64,000 nucleotides of DNA, from the NCBI GenBank assembly GCA_025765615.1, contig JAIVFJ010000004.1:372001-436000 (forward strand). Reading direction: 5' to 3'. The stretch comes from Zopfochytrium polystomum. Its lineage: Eukaryota > Chytridiomycota > Chytridiomycetes > Chytridiales > Chytridiaceae. The notes under the pieces were generated by a model that did no database searches, was not told where the DNA came from, and worked only from the letters and a program-made list of their open reading frames with translations. Positions 11,679 to 23,806 of this stretch are shown piece by piece. A program made the translations under genes and the position numbers. Each line of letters begins with the position of its first letter. Within the stretch, counting starts at the first letter, position 1.

Positions 11679-13532
11679 GCGCAAACTCCTGGAACCCCTC
11701 AACCACGACGACCACGAGTTGGTCTTCCTCCAGTTCCTCCTCCAGTTCCTCCTCTTCTTCTTCTTCGACCTGGTGGACCTCCACAACAACTTCCACGTCG
11801 TCAACGTGGTGGTCATCGTCTGCAACCACATCGACTGCTTGGACTCCAACCACTACTTCAACATGGAACCCCACCACTGTAACGACCACCGTCGTTTCCA
11901 CCGCCACAGACTCGACCGATTGGACTCCAACGACGACTGCGACGGCCACGGGTGGAGGAGGCGGCAGTCTTTCCAGCAATCCTACCTCCGGTTCCAGCAA
12001 TCCTACTTCCGGTACTGGGGGCTCTGCTAATCCGTCGTCGACCGCGGGCTCAAGCTCCGGAAACGATGGGAAGAGTCCGTCCGGCGATCCCGGCGGCGGA
12101 TCCTCGTCGAGCTCCTCCAGTCTCTCAACTGGCGCGATTGCCGGCATCGCCGCTGGCTTGGGCCTCCTGTGCCTCGTCGTCGCCGCCGTGTTCGTCCTTG
12201 TCCTCGTCCCGCGCTGGAAACAGCAACGACGAGCGGACAAGACGGAACTCCTATCGTCCATTTACGTGGCTTCTGGGTCTGGCGGATCCACCGGCAGACC
12301 GGCGCGGCCAGGTACTCCTGGGTCGCCTCCGCCCCCGCCTTCGGCGCAGCAGCAGCAGCAGAATCCAAACTCGGCGCATCGTATATCGGATCCGACGATG
12401 GTGGGGTGGCAGGCGCCAGTTCAGTACACGGCAGCCGCTCACCCAGATGGACAGCCCATGATATCAGCACAACCCGCCGCACAACATCAATCGAACCCTG
12501 ACCTCATGACGTGGACACCAATGTACAGCCCAGCTGTCATGTATCCACAGGACCAGGCGCAGCAGCCATTGGTCTACATGGTTTCCTCTGGCAATCAGGA
12601 TCCAAACGCAAGCTGGACGTCTCAACCAGTTTCCGGCCAGCTTCCTTCGCAGAACTACTACCCAGCTGCTCCTTTGCCGCAGAGCCCTGCCGAGCAACTG
12701 CAGCAGCCGTCTGAGTTCCTTGTTTCACACAATCCTGCCGACCCAAACGCAAGTGAAGTTGTGGAGATGGCAGTTCTCCCCCCGCAGCCCACACCTCCGA
12801 ACCGTACGACAAGCAAGGATGTGCGCACGAGCTGGTACCCAGCTGACGAAGAATCAAGCGGCCTGTTTGCCGCACTGCAGCGATCACCTTTGCCGCACCC
12901 ATCGACGGCCTCCAACCCTTCGCTGAGCCGCCCGCAGGGCCCCACAGACGTTGCCGCCATCATGGCTGTCGTCTCAGCGTCGGACAAAGAGCCTCTCCCC
13001 AACGCCCCCGAATCGGTCGACTGCCCGCCGTCTCACGCAACGATCCGAATTCAGCTCCCACACCGTCGACTCCTTCCGCCCGACATCCGCCTCCCCAGAC
13101 CTCTCCGTCGCCTCCACCCAGTTCTCCAACCGCTCCTCGCTCTTCTCCGGCGTGCCCGACATCACCGCGGCCCTCGTGGCCGCCGCGGCCACCGCCGAGA
13201 CCATCCGCAAGCGCAACCCGGCGAAGCCGCGCAACCTGCACTCGTGGACGCCGCGCGAGGTCGCAGCCGCGCTGGCGGACGAGGGCGTCGAGGCCGGGCT
13301 GCTCGCGCTGTTTTTGAGGAACGAGATTGACGGCGTCGTGCTCGAGACGATCGACAGCGCGTTTCTGGCAAACGAGATGGGCATCGCGGCGGCGGGCGTG
13401 AGGGCCCGAGTGATGATGGCGGTCGGAAAGGTGAGAGGGGATAGCGTTCGACGGCCGCCTGAGGGCGTCGCGAGACCTGCCGAGGGCGTTGTGGATTCCG
13501 GTACGCTTTCGCCGCCCCCGTATTTGAGTTGA
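11679..13532 (+). CDS. Ser/Thr-rich single-pass membrane protein with cytosolic SAM domain
   Basis: Seen: after an acceptor (tgtag at 11674-11678) the frame encodes a Ser/Thr/Trp-rich stalk (runs of Ser and Thr, TWW and STWNPTT), then Gly/Ser-rich sequence and a TM segment AIAGIAAGLGLLCLVVAAVF at about 12133-12200, followed by the basic stop-transfer WKQQRR. A long Pro/Gln-rich cytosolic linker follows. The C-terminus (about 13240-13435) is a SAM domain: LHSWTPREVAAALADEGV, then LFLRNEIDGVVL and MGI. Inference: a wall-stress-sensor-like surface protein whose O-glycosylated stalk senses the envelope and whose SAM domain recruits partners or oligomerises. The linker and the SAM domain lie in different frames; a one-base change near 13010-13060 is needed. 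The first exon with the signal peptide is not identified. Confidence 0.6.
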
Positions 13533-14562
13533 GTAGAACCCCTTTTCTGTCGTTTTGGCCGAAATGGCCTCTTTCGATGAACTGCAGGACACACCCCGCC
13601 GTCTTTAAAGGTTGAGTTGGTGGATGACGCGCTTTCAATGCTTCCTGACGGAGTATCAGTTCTCTTTTTTTCCATCAATTTCAATCGCTCGAACTCTTTC
13701 TGTGTAACCTGGTATTATGCATAATGCAGCCACATCCTCGCTGCCCCCTTTTCCTCACCGTAGTCGAGCGCTTTTCGTGCACTACTCAATCTTTCACCAA
13801 ACGTTGTTGCAACGCTTTCCAACCTGCAGTCCCCCCCCCCTACTTTTCTGTTGCTCACTTTATTTGTGACCATGCGTATCCTTACACATCCCCTCACCCT
13901 CACACAATTTTTTTGTGGTGTACGAAACAATCCTCCCTTAACTTTGCAACCCCCTTGCGCCGGTTTTTTTTTCCTTATATATTTTTTGGCTGATTTGGCT
14001 TGTTCGCCCCGGGGAGCAGAACAAGTGGCGCAAAGCCGTTGACTTTGACCTCATTTCGTTATACTGGACAGCGCTGCTCGCTATTTTCCTTGCGATTGTG
14101 AGGGGCGAATCTCAATATATCAGGAGCGCGTCCTTCTCACTTTTTCAGCCCGCAGAGAGTTGCCAAGGACTGGGGAGGCATGTTATCGGTCCGCACCAAC
14201 GAGCTATATTACGCACGGTGCGGCGGCCCTGCAGCCACGTCGTGTTTCCGAGCGAGTTTTGGGTTTCAGGTGAAGTTGCTGGGATACTAAGCGGTATGAA
14301 AGACTACGCAAGCTTGCGGCGAAGGAGGGTGGGGCGCTGGGTGTTATAGTTCGTTCGAGTCAAAGATGTACGGGGTCGTGTGAGAACCAACTGTCAGTGA
14401 GAATGTTTACGCTAGGAGGGGGGGGAGGGCGGGGGAGCGAATATATATATCGATTGCAAAGTTGGGGTGGTGGTCGTCTCTTTCGAAGCCAAGGAAAATA
14501 AATTTGTTCCACGCCCGTCCGCCGTCACAGCGACCACCTGCCTCCACACACCAATCAAGCAA
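13533..14562. other. Intergenic, holds copy A of a dispersed repeat
   Basis: No supported gene. The segment 13848-14390 resembles 23807-24210 in sequence and order of motifs and is listed as a repeat. Confidence 0.5.
13848..14390 (+). repeat. Dispersed repeat, copy A (diverged)
   Basis: Begins with ctgttgctcactttattt then gtgacc, shared exactly with 23807-23830. Further colinear matches with copy B are: gtggtgtacgaaac, a T-rich segment followed by tatatat, ccgsggrgsrgaacaag-type sequence, ttcccttgcg with ttgtgaggg, gagcgagt.ttggtt and gctggg.tact.a.cgg.atga. Divergence is high, with several indels. No terminal inverted repeats, tRNA-like head or coding frame was seen, so the class is unknown. 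Confidence 0.65.
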
Positions 14563-17500
14563 ATGAGACGTGGTGGTCTGAGCGCATCGCCGCCACCGTC
14601 GCCGTCGCCGCCTCAGTCTTCCACAACCAGCAGTTTCACCCCTAACGCCACCACCACCACCACCACCACCACCACCGCTGCGATGCCTCGTCACTCTCGC
14701 TCGCGGGCGATGGCAGAGGCGACAGGATGCGCGCACCCCTCCTCGACGGATTTGCAAAGGTCAACCCCGTCACCGCGGTCTGCACATGGAAAGTGGCGAT
14801 CGCCACGGCCCTCGCAGCGGGACCCTCCATCGCCTGCCCTTGCGGCTCGGTGCCCGCGTCCCCGCCACCACCACCGGCGCGAACCCGCATCCTCACTTCT
14901 CCCGCTCCTTGTCCTGCTGCTCGTGAGCTGCCTCGCCCAACCCTCCGCGATGTCTGCATCTGCATCGCCACAGACGGGCGTGAAGCTGCCTTCAGCGACG
15001 GATGCCGGCCAGCCAAAGGTGGCCGAAAAGTCCTTCTCAAAGCCTGCAGTGAACATCATCTTCTTCAAGTCGTCGACCGTGGCGCTCGCCGTGCCCGAAG
15101 GCGGCAGGGACTTTCTCCGGAGCGCGGATGAGGGAATGACGTGGGAGCCAGCCAAGCTGCTCGACCCCTTGTACCCCATCAAGCTGGTCGGGATGCACGA
15201 CGTGGATCTCAGCCGCGCGTTCTTTTTCACAGACAACGACATTTACGTGACGACGGATCGGCTTGAGAGCAAGTTGGACAAGATCCCAACGCCGTCGCAT
15301 TACAACGAACTGGGAGCGCAGATTTTGGACCACCACCCGACTGAGAAGGAATACCTTGTGTTCGTCGGCGGCCCGCGCGGGTGCCCTGTCCCGTCGCAGT
15401 GCTATACCGAGGCGTACATCACTTTTGATAGCGGGCGGACGTGGCTGAATGACGGAAAGCCCATCGAGACGTGGGCGACAAAGTGCCTTTGGGGGTGGGA
15501 CACAGGTTTCACCGACAAGGAGACAGATCTGCCCAAGGACTCGGTCATTTGCGCCAGTTACAAGTTCAAAAACGGAAACATTGGAATGGACCAGATTGGG
15601 ATGATTGGAAGAAACGACAACCCGCTGCAGCTGGTGCTGATTACGAACAAAGGCAAAGACCGCCGGGTGCTTATCGATCAAGGTGTGATCAACTTTTATG
15701 TAGTTGATTCCTTGCTCTTTGTCGCAGTGGTGAGTGGCTCAGTTGCATCAGAAGACATCTGCTATCCAAGCCATTCTGAATTTCCTTTCGCGAGCAGCAA
15801 GACAACAGCGGAAACCTCCGCGTCCGAGTGTCGACCAATGGCAAAACGTTCACCGACGCGAAGTTCCCTCCCAACATGAAGCTCGAAAAGAACGTAAGCC
15901 GCACCCTATTGCCTATCCCCAATGCGAACATTGGCTTATAAACTCCAATTTTGTGGAACAGGCGTTTACGCTCCTCGAATCAAACAGCGGCGGCGTATAC
16001 CTCGATGTGGCCCAGAGTCAAATGTTCTTACGCGAATATGGTGCTCTGTTCAAGTCGAACTCCAACGGAACCTTCTACTCTCGCATCCTTGCTCACACGA
16101 ACAGGAACGAACGCGGTGTTGGTAAGTGTATAGTTTGCGCCCTATATCAGGTCATTCTTATTTTCGGGTCAGTCGATTTCGACAAAATGAAGGGCATCCC
16201 CGGAATTCTTCTTGCAAACGAAGTCACCAACGTGAAGGAGATGATGATCGGCGGAATCAAAAAGGTCCAGACAAAGATATCTTTTGACGATGGCGCGCAC
16301 TGGTCGTTGATCAAGGCTCCTGCCAAAGACTCTGACGGCAACACCATTCAGTGCACTGGCGACGTGAGTCCTCTTACTCGCATTTAACTCGTTTCTCCAA
16401 GTTTCATCTAACATTTTTCTTTGCGACCTGCTCCCTTTTATGTAGTGCTCGCTGAATTTATACAACAAGTACAGTGAGTACGGATACGGACGCGCATCGC
16501 CGCATACTTCACGCGCAGCAGCCGGCATCATGTTGGCGGTCGGGAGCGTCGGCACTTCTCTGGCTGGTTATAACGACTGCAACACATACTTGACGAAGGA
16601 CGCTGGACTGTCGTGGACCGAAGTCCACCGCGATGCACACAAATGGGCCGTTGGCGACCATGGTGGTCTGATTGTGCTTGTTAACGACGAAAAAGCCACG
16701 GACGTGCTGAAGTACGGAAACTTGCGATGCATTAGTAGCAATATCTGAATCCCCTCTCACTCTCTCATCGTCCCGCAGCTGGTCATCCGACTACGGCGTA
16801 ACGTGGAACCCGTTTGTTTTTTCAAATCAAGCAGTCCGCGTGCTGACCGTGACGACCGAACCGGCCTCGACCTCGTTGAAATTCATCATCACCGGAACCC
16901 GGCCAAAGTCGACCGACCGCACTATAGAGACTGTGCTAATCTCGATCGACTTCTCCGCTGTGCTCCCACGTGCTTGCGACAAGCCCAAAGGTGGGAAGGA
17001 CTTGGTCGAGTGGTCGCCAGTGGGAGACGGCGGCAAGGATCGCTGCTTCTTGGGGCAGGAAATCGGGTTCTGGAGGAAAAAGGACGATGCACACTGCTAC
17101 ATTGGCCGAGAATTTGAGGAGGATTTCGGCACTTTGGACCCTTGCCCGTGCACGGAGAAGGATTTCGAATGGTGAGGAAAAAATGTCTTGGTTAATGTGG
17201 TAGTAACTAACATCGGTTGCTTCATTCGATTAGCGATTATAACTTTTTCCTGGATCCGTCGACCGGAAAGTGCCAGCTGTACGGAGCCGACCCAGAGCAG
17301 CCAACAAGCTGCAAAGCTGGAGACACATACAAAGGGCACTCTGGCTACCGTAAAATTGCCATCTCGAAATGCAAGGGCGGCGTTGATCTGACAACCCCAA
17401 TCGATCGGCAGTGCTCTGGAAGTGGCGGGCCAAGCACAGGAACGGGGAACGTTAAAGTCACCTCATCCTTCTTCAGGCACAAGCTTGCGGACTACTTTTA

Positions 17501-20272
17501 CTTCAATCAGACCCGCACTATCATGATGCGCGACGAAGCGGGCCGCGTTTGGAAGTCGGACGACACTGGGCAGACCTGGTCGCAACCGGACATGCTAAAG
17601 TCAGTCGAAGTCACGCGGATGCTTCAGGACCAGCACCATGCGGAAGTGCGCGCCTACTTTATTTCCGACGACCCTGTGCTGTTTTACACGGACGACGCTG
17701 GCCGCACGATCAAGAAAACCGACCTACCGTCCCGCCCGAACCGCCTTGGCGTCGACGCGCTCGTTCTTCACGCCGAAGAACCGTCGTACCTTATCTTTGT
17801 CGGCGACTCTGGGTGCGGCTCGACGGCGCTCGGGAGCTGCCACGCAGAAACGCACGTGTCGACCGACCTGGGCCACTCTTGGACAAAAGTCATGTCGTAC
17901 AACCAGCGGTGCATGTTTGCGCGGGACAAGCACTTTACCGCTCCGTCCAAGGATACTCTATTTTGTCAAGTGTTTGACGTGACCTCGGGCGACCAAAGGT
18001 CGATGGCCATCAAGTCGACGAAACGGAAGCTGGTACGAAGCACTAATCTGGGCAAGTCGTGGAGCACGGTGCTCGAGGACACTGTCGGAATCGCCCTTTC
18101 CTACGAGTACATGGTCGCAGCGACGGTTAGTGATGTTCACTATGATTTTTGTTTGCTTCCCCTCTTCCTCACATAGATCAATGTAAAGCTAACGTGCTGG
18201 CCTATTCTGCAATAGCTGCCCCCCAACGAAAGCCAACTCCACCTCTTTGTCTCAACTGACGGTGAAAAGTGGGTCAAGGGGTCGTTTGAAAACGACGAGC
18301 AGATCCCAGACTACGGCTACACGTTGCTGGACTCGTCGTCTGGGTCTATCTTTTTGCAGGTATTCTCGAGCCGCCGCATCGGGGCCGAGTACGGGGCTTT
18401 GTACCGCAGCATCAGCAACGACGGGACCAAGTTTAAAGTGTCTCTGGAAAAAGTGAACCAGGACGCCAAAGGGTTTGTTGTCTGTCTTGTTTCGGCAACT
18501 CGTTGACGAGTTAAATCTCCGATTCCAGTTACACCGACTACGAAAAGCTGCTCGGCGTCCCGGCGATAGCGATCGCCAACGAAGTGATCAACGCGGAAAA
18601 GGTGGATGCGGGCGTTGCCAAGAAGATCCGCACGAAGATGACGTTCGACGACGGTGTCAGCTGGGTGGACCTGAAACCGCCTGCGACAGACTCGCAGGGC
18701 AATTCGTACAACTGCAACTCGGACTGCCACCTCAACCTGCACCACTTTACGGAGCGCACGGACTCGAACGACCTCTTTTCGTCGGCGTCCGCGGTCGGGT
18801 TCATGATGGGCGTGGGCAACGTCGGGGAGTACCTGACGCAGTATAACGACGGCGACACGTACATCACCAAGGACGGCGGGCGCACGTGGCGCGAGGTGGC
18901 CAAGGACGCGCACCTGTACGAGTTTGGCAACCGCGGCGGGGTGATCCTGCTCGCTAACAATGAGGTTGCGACCGACGCCGTGCGGTACTCGCTGGACCAC
19001 GGCGAGACGTTTGCCGAGCTGCGGTTGAGCGACGCGCTGGGCGGCGGCGGCGGCAAGATGCGGGTGACCAACATCATCACGGAGCCGCACGGCAGCGCGT
19101 CGTCGTTTGTGGTGTTTGGCGTGCTGAGCGGTGGCGCGAGCGCGGGCGAGGTGGCGGCGGTGTTTTTGGACTTTGCGGGCGTGTGGGGCGGCAACGAGTG
19201 CAAGATGGACGGGTCCAATCCGGCGGCGAGCGACTTTGAGGCGTGGAACCCGGCCGCGGCGTCGTCCGTCGACGGGTGCATGTTTGGGGAAAAGGCAAGT
19301 TTTTGGCACAACACGCACGCACGCACGCACACCAACACTCACTCTACTGACACCCTCACACTTACTCACTCTGACACTCTGTCGCTCTCCATGCAAACAG
19401 ACCGAGTTCTTCCGGCGCAAGTCGGACCGGCTGTGCAAGGCGCCCGAGACGTTTGAGCAGCCGCAGCGGGCGTCGACGGCGTGCGCGTGCGGCGAGGCGG
19501 ACTTTGAGTGCGAGGAGGGGTACGTGCGCGACGGGCGGACGAGCAAATGCGTTGCGGGTTCCGGGCACAAGGCGGCGGCGCCCGTGTGCGTGAACGGACT
19601 GCTGCGGTCGTCGACGGGGTACGAAAAGAGCCGCCGGACGCGGTGCCAGGGCGGGTTGAAGCTGGACGAGCCGCCGGAAGAGTTTTGCAGTTGAGTGCTT
19701 TTTTTTTTTTTTTTTTTTTTTGGAGGGATTTTTGGTTTTGCGGCCTTTCTTACGCGTTTCCTCCCCTCCCTTACTCTTCCTTTCTACCTCGATGCTTGCA
19801 GCAAACAAGCTGTCGTGGGTCACGTGGCTGTTCGTTGTGCTTGCGGCGGTCGGCATCCCGGCGGGCCTGTCCTTCTTTATGGTCAACTCGAAGCGGGGCG
19901 GCCGCATCCGGTATTTTTCTTTTCTCGTTTTCTTTTTCTTTTTTGTTCTGTTTTTTGTTTCCCTTTTTCCGTTCTTCTAATTTTTGTTTTACAAACAAAA
20001 TAATAACCATCTGAAGACTGACGGTCGACTCGGACGGCCTGTTTGCAAGCGAGCCGACGACAGTCTCGGAGCGCATCGGGCGCGGGCTGCGCACGGCGGG
20101 CGTGGTTGCGACCGAGCTGCTCGAGGCCGCCCTGGCGACCGGCCGCCGCTGGTACGACGCCGCGCGCAACAGACTGCTCGTCAGCTCCGGATACGCCCCT
20201 GTGCGCACATCGCTCGACGACGCCATCGACAACGACGCGTCGCTACTCGACCTCAACGACGAGGAGGGCTGA
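14563..20272 (+). CDS. VPS10: Sortilin / Vps10-type sorting receptor
   Basis: Role (established): a type I receptor that carries vacuolar hydrolases from late Golgi to endosomes. Model: exons 14563-15729, 15798-15893, 15962-16121, 16173-16363, 16446-16711, 16779-17171, 17234-18125, 18216-18472, 18529-19294, 19401-19689, 19802-19910, 20017-20272; total 1614 codons, all phases consistent. Seen: two VPS10 beta-propeller domains with Asp-box repeats (for example SADEGMTWEP, SDDTGQTWSQ, TKDGGRTWRE), each closed by a 10CC module (CFLGQEIGFWRKK and later CTEKDFEC; CMFGEK joined to TEFFRRKSD). One TM helix is WVTWLFVVLAAVGIPAGLSF, followed by a short tail. The tail ends DASLLDLNDEEG, with a DxxLL and a clathrin-box-like LLDL. 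Intron 9 starts GCAAGT (19295). The signal sequence LLPLLVLLLVSCLAQPS begins only about 110 residues after the first ATG, so the true start (14563, 14683 or 14710) is open. Confidence 0.93.
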
Positions 20273-20757
20273 AAGTGAAAAATGAAACACACGCACACGC
20301 ACAGGCACATGTTGGTTTTACTGGTTATTGTTGTTGCTTTTGGCACCCATTTTACATCCGTTTTTTCTTCTTTTCTGTTTCTTGTGGTGGGTTGTGACTG
20401 CTTGGTTCTGGAGCACGCGGGGGGGGTCGTAGGTTGTACACACGAGGTGGCAGAAAGCAGAATGTGTCCGTCGGGGTGCAGTCCATTTGGATTGAATGCT
20501 TCTTTTTTTTTTTCTTTCACTCCAGAAGAGGACCATTATGAGGAGGATTTGAAAAACAGTCATTTGAACTGAGGAGTCGAAAAAAAGGAGCGGGCGCAAG
20601 CCTCCCCTCTCTTCACAGATGGACTGGTTGGTTGCGTTACGCACGCGCCGCGCCACAAAAAACCCCAGGGGGTTTCTATTGCTTGCATCCAAAAACGAAA
20701 AGAAAAAAAAGAAAAGAAAAAGAAACAGAAGAAAAGAGGAATTTTCTACCCCCCCTC
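20273..20757. other. Short convergent intergenic region
   Basis: Lies between the 3' ends of the sortilin gene and the seven-TM gene. It is T-rich and A-rich, with no conserved frame. Confidence 0.5.
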
Positions 20758-22466
20758 TTAATTCGTGCTATTGGATTTCGGCGTGCCGTAGTAGTAGTAC
20801 CGGACGATTTGCGTGATGTAGTGGCTGTCGGAAAGGAGGACCATGATCATTAGGTTCTGCGCTTGGTAGACGAAGGGCCTGTTTGTTTGTTTTATTGCGT
20901 GGAAAGAGAGACAGACAAATGGTTGGTGGCATGCTGGGTGTTAGAAGGAGGGGTGGTTGTGTGTCTGGGGGATTACCATGCTTTTGGGGTTTTTGAGTGC
21001 GAGTGAGTGTTTGGGTTTGTGAAAGTTTTTGGGGGTTTTTTTAAAAAATAGTTAAAGTCAGTGGGTTGGTTCTAGGAGAGCGCTGCCGCGCTGGCACTCC
21101 GCCCCGTCTCGTCGTCATTTACCAGAGTCGATACTGTAAAAGTACTGGCCTGTTGATCAAAAAGGAAGCAGAACACAGACCATTTAGCAAAAAAGGACAA
21201 AAAGAATTAACACCACGGGCGGCGACCCACCGAGCGAAATAAACTCCATCACGACCGCGGAGGTGTAGCACAAGATCCTCAGCGCGGTCTTTGCGATGTG
21301 CAGCGGCGACACGGGCGTGTTGCTGACCTGGCGGAGGGTGGTGATGATCTTGTACTGCGCTAGGACAAAGAAGACCGAGTCGACGGACGCGACGAAGCAC
21401 ATGATGATCAGGGAGAGCCAGTAGAGCTGAGGGGTGGCGGTCGAAAAGTGGTTTGTCTGCGAGAAGCAGTTAAGCCTTTAGGTGAGGATGGGGAAAGCTA
21501 ACGTACCGTCCAGTTATCGTACCAATAGTAGACGCCTTTTTCATATGGGGGGGTTTGGAAGAAGCCAAACGTGTCAGCGGGATGGGGGGTGGAGGGGGGG
21601 GGGGGCTTCTACCTACCAGCGCTGTGTTTTTGTTTCCCGTTGCGAAAGAAATCCATTTAGAAAATTAAAAAAAAAGTGGAAAAGGCGGGGAAAAAGGGAA
21701 GCGAACAACAAACTCAACCTCTGAAGGCACACTTGCACGACGAGAATGATGCTCGGGATGATCCATATGCGGCTCGACTTTGGGTACATGATGAGCACTG
21801 TTCGGTACGTGGTGTGGAACACGATGGAAAACCACTGACAGCAGAGAGAGTTAAGAGGGGGTGGGTGGCGTCAGTATCAGGGGGAAATAATCGTTTTCCA
21901 CTTTTTTTCTTGTCCATCGTCTCCAAAAAACTTACGCCTATCACGTCCGCAACTGATCTCAGTGGAGCGCGTCGTCGCGTATCGTGTGTGGGGGGTGGTG
22001 GGGAAAACTTTGTCATCAGACACAAATCCATCCCGTCCCTCCAAGCCGGCCTGCCGTAAATGGAAACACAACACACAAACACACACACACACACGGCGCC
22101 AACGCACAAACTCACCCGTCAAGCAGGCCGTCAAGTAAAAGTACCTGTCGAGATCGCCGTCGGTGGCGACGTTCCGTGCGATCACGGCGGACCCAAAGGT
22201 GTAGGTGAGGTGGCCGGTGGCGGAGATGGCCAGCGTCCACACGAGGACGGGGTTGGTCATTTTTGCGATGACCTCCCAGAAGGAGACGAGCTGAAGAGTA
22301 GCGGCGGAACGAGCGAAACGGGAAGGAAGGAAGGGGAGGGTCGGGGAGGCGGTGAGGGCGGTTCGGCGAGTCACAAGGTTATGCATTCTCGTCGTACCGT
22401 GGTGATGAGCGAGACGCCGAGGGCGACCATGACGTTGCTGTTGGCAACGTACCGCGACGGATCCAT
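20758..22466 (-). CDS. Unidentified multi-pass (about 7 TM) membrane protein, 259 aa
   Basis: Not assigned to a family. Model on this strand: exons 22466-22398, 22290-22116, 21952-21936, 21834-21719, 21621-21617, 21535-21507, 21456-21231, 21144-21123, 20878-20758; 260 codons with consistent phases. The 17-, 22- and especially 5-nt exons are chosen because they restore frame and have GT/AG borders. Seen: hydrophobic segments VMVALGVSLITT with LVSFW, LVWTLAISATGHLTYTF, YFYLTACLTGVADVIGWFSI, IWIIPSIILVVQV, LYWLSLIIMCFVASVDSVFF, ILCYTSAVVMEFISLVLL and NLMIMVLLS, with short loops. The size and spacing resemble a minimal seven-TM receptor or opsin-like fold, but the last helix has no Lys for retinal. 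The C-terminus is YYYYGTPKSNSTN. Confidence 0.6.
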
Positions 22467-22939
22467 GGCGGAGGGAAGGCGCGTGCGGGCGAGCGGGGGA
22501 GTTCTTGCGCAGCTGACTGGCAGGCTGACTGGCTGGCTGGCTTGCTGGCTTGCCGGCTGGCTAACTGGCTGACTGGACTTCTAGCTGGATGGGCTGAAGG
22601 CTGAAGGCTGAGGCAGTCCCCGCGAGTGTATTTACTTCTTATTATTATTTAATGATACCCTATGTTGTCATTCATCCGGTTGGTTGAACTTCAGTTGGTT
22701 GGTTGGTTGGTTGGTTGTTTGTTTGTGAATTTTTTATTTATTTATTTTTTTTTTTTTTGCATAAAATAATAATAGTTGTGTGATCATCAATGCGGCGGCA
22801 AGAATCAACCACAACCCCACCACTGGCGGCAGCAGAAATGCCCCCAAACTTTCCTCTTTTGGCGGTCTGGTTGTGGGCGAATGAGAGTTGGGCACACACC
22901 ACACCACACGCTTCCGTCGCGTCTGCGTCTGTCTGCCTG

Positions 22940-22940
22940 C

Positions 22941-22977
<37 letters not shown>

Positions 22978-22998
22978 GACTGTCTGTCTGTCTGTTGG
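22940..22998. repeat. (CTGT)n microsatellite
   Basis: About 14 near-perfect CTGT units in the plus strand. The reverse-complement motif (CAGA)n recurs at 61660-61795. Confidence 0.95.
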
Positions 22999-23525
22999 TG
23001 CCACTGCCCTCAGTTCGTCTGCCCGGTATTCTGTTCAGTGGAGCAGCAAATTTTTCCTGGTTCGGCACACGATGTGTGTGCGGAAGCCTTTTCATTTATT
23101 ATTTTGCCGCCTTGACAACTTTGTATTTTGAAACAAAAATTTTAGAGTCTCAACTATCCAGATTTTGCACTTCATTTTGCCTTTGCTTCTTGTTTGAAGG
23201 GCAAACGGAAAGGCAATCTGCCGCTTGTGTTATCGTCTGATGACTGAATGAATGAATGACGTCGTCATTTCATTGAGTCCAGCTCCAGCGGACTACTAAC
23301 TCGACAAGACCAGGAGGATCGATGGAACATGAAAAAAATTAAATGCAAGTTAGTTACCGGGGAAAACCACTTTAATGCCGTCCCGCGAAAAGAATGGCAA
23401 CAAAAATCACATTCGAGGAGCTTCCCCCCGCTCGCTCGCTCGCTCGCCACCGCCGACCCTTTCTGGAGCAACTCGGCAATCAAAATCTTTCAGCAGTGAC
23501 ACCCAGCGAAAAAAGGCGGGGAAAG

Positions 23526-23639
23526 ATGCGCCTACTCGTCTTCTTCTTCCTTGGAGTCGTCGTTTCCGCTGCCGCTTTGCTGGGGCTTTCCCAGCCCGCC
23601 GATCGCGACGCCATACCAGGCAAAGCCGGCAAACCCTGA
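23526..23639 (+). CDS. Possible small secreted protein or first exon, 37 aa
   Basis: ATG at 23526 opens a 37-codon frame with a convincing signal-peptide core (LLVFFFLGVVVSAAALLGL) and a short hydrophilic tail that ends in a TGA. A splice into the following open stretch (acceptor ttgcag near 23650, encoding EIAEEDSKEWKKI) is conceivable but not fixed. Function unknown. Weak support: a hydrophobic frame of this size can occur by chance. Confidence 0.25.
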   Translation: MRLLVFFFLGVVVSAAALLGLSQPADRDAIPGKAGKP

Positions 23640-23806
23640 CTGACACTTGCAGTCTCTGTTTCATGCTATCCACGTCTTCTTGGAGATCGCCGAAGAGGAC
23701 AGCAAAGAGTGGAAGAAGATTCAGAGCGTGTGTGTGTGTGGGCCTGTGTGTGTGGGGACACGTGGGTGCGCAGAACTCTCCTCTCTCTCTCTCTCTGTCT
23801 CTGTCT

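Noticed and set aside
18317..19570. A 417-codon frame antisense to sortilin
   Set aside because: Arg/His/Val-rich shadow of a GC-rich coding region that clearly encodes the second VPS10 domain on the other strand.
22940..22998. CRISPR-like array
   Set aside because: It is a simple (CTGT)n microsatellite without spacers; the genome is eukaryotic.
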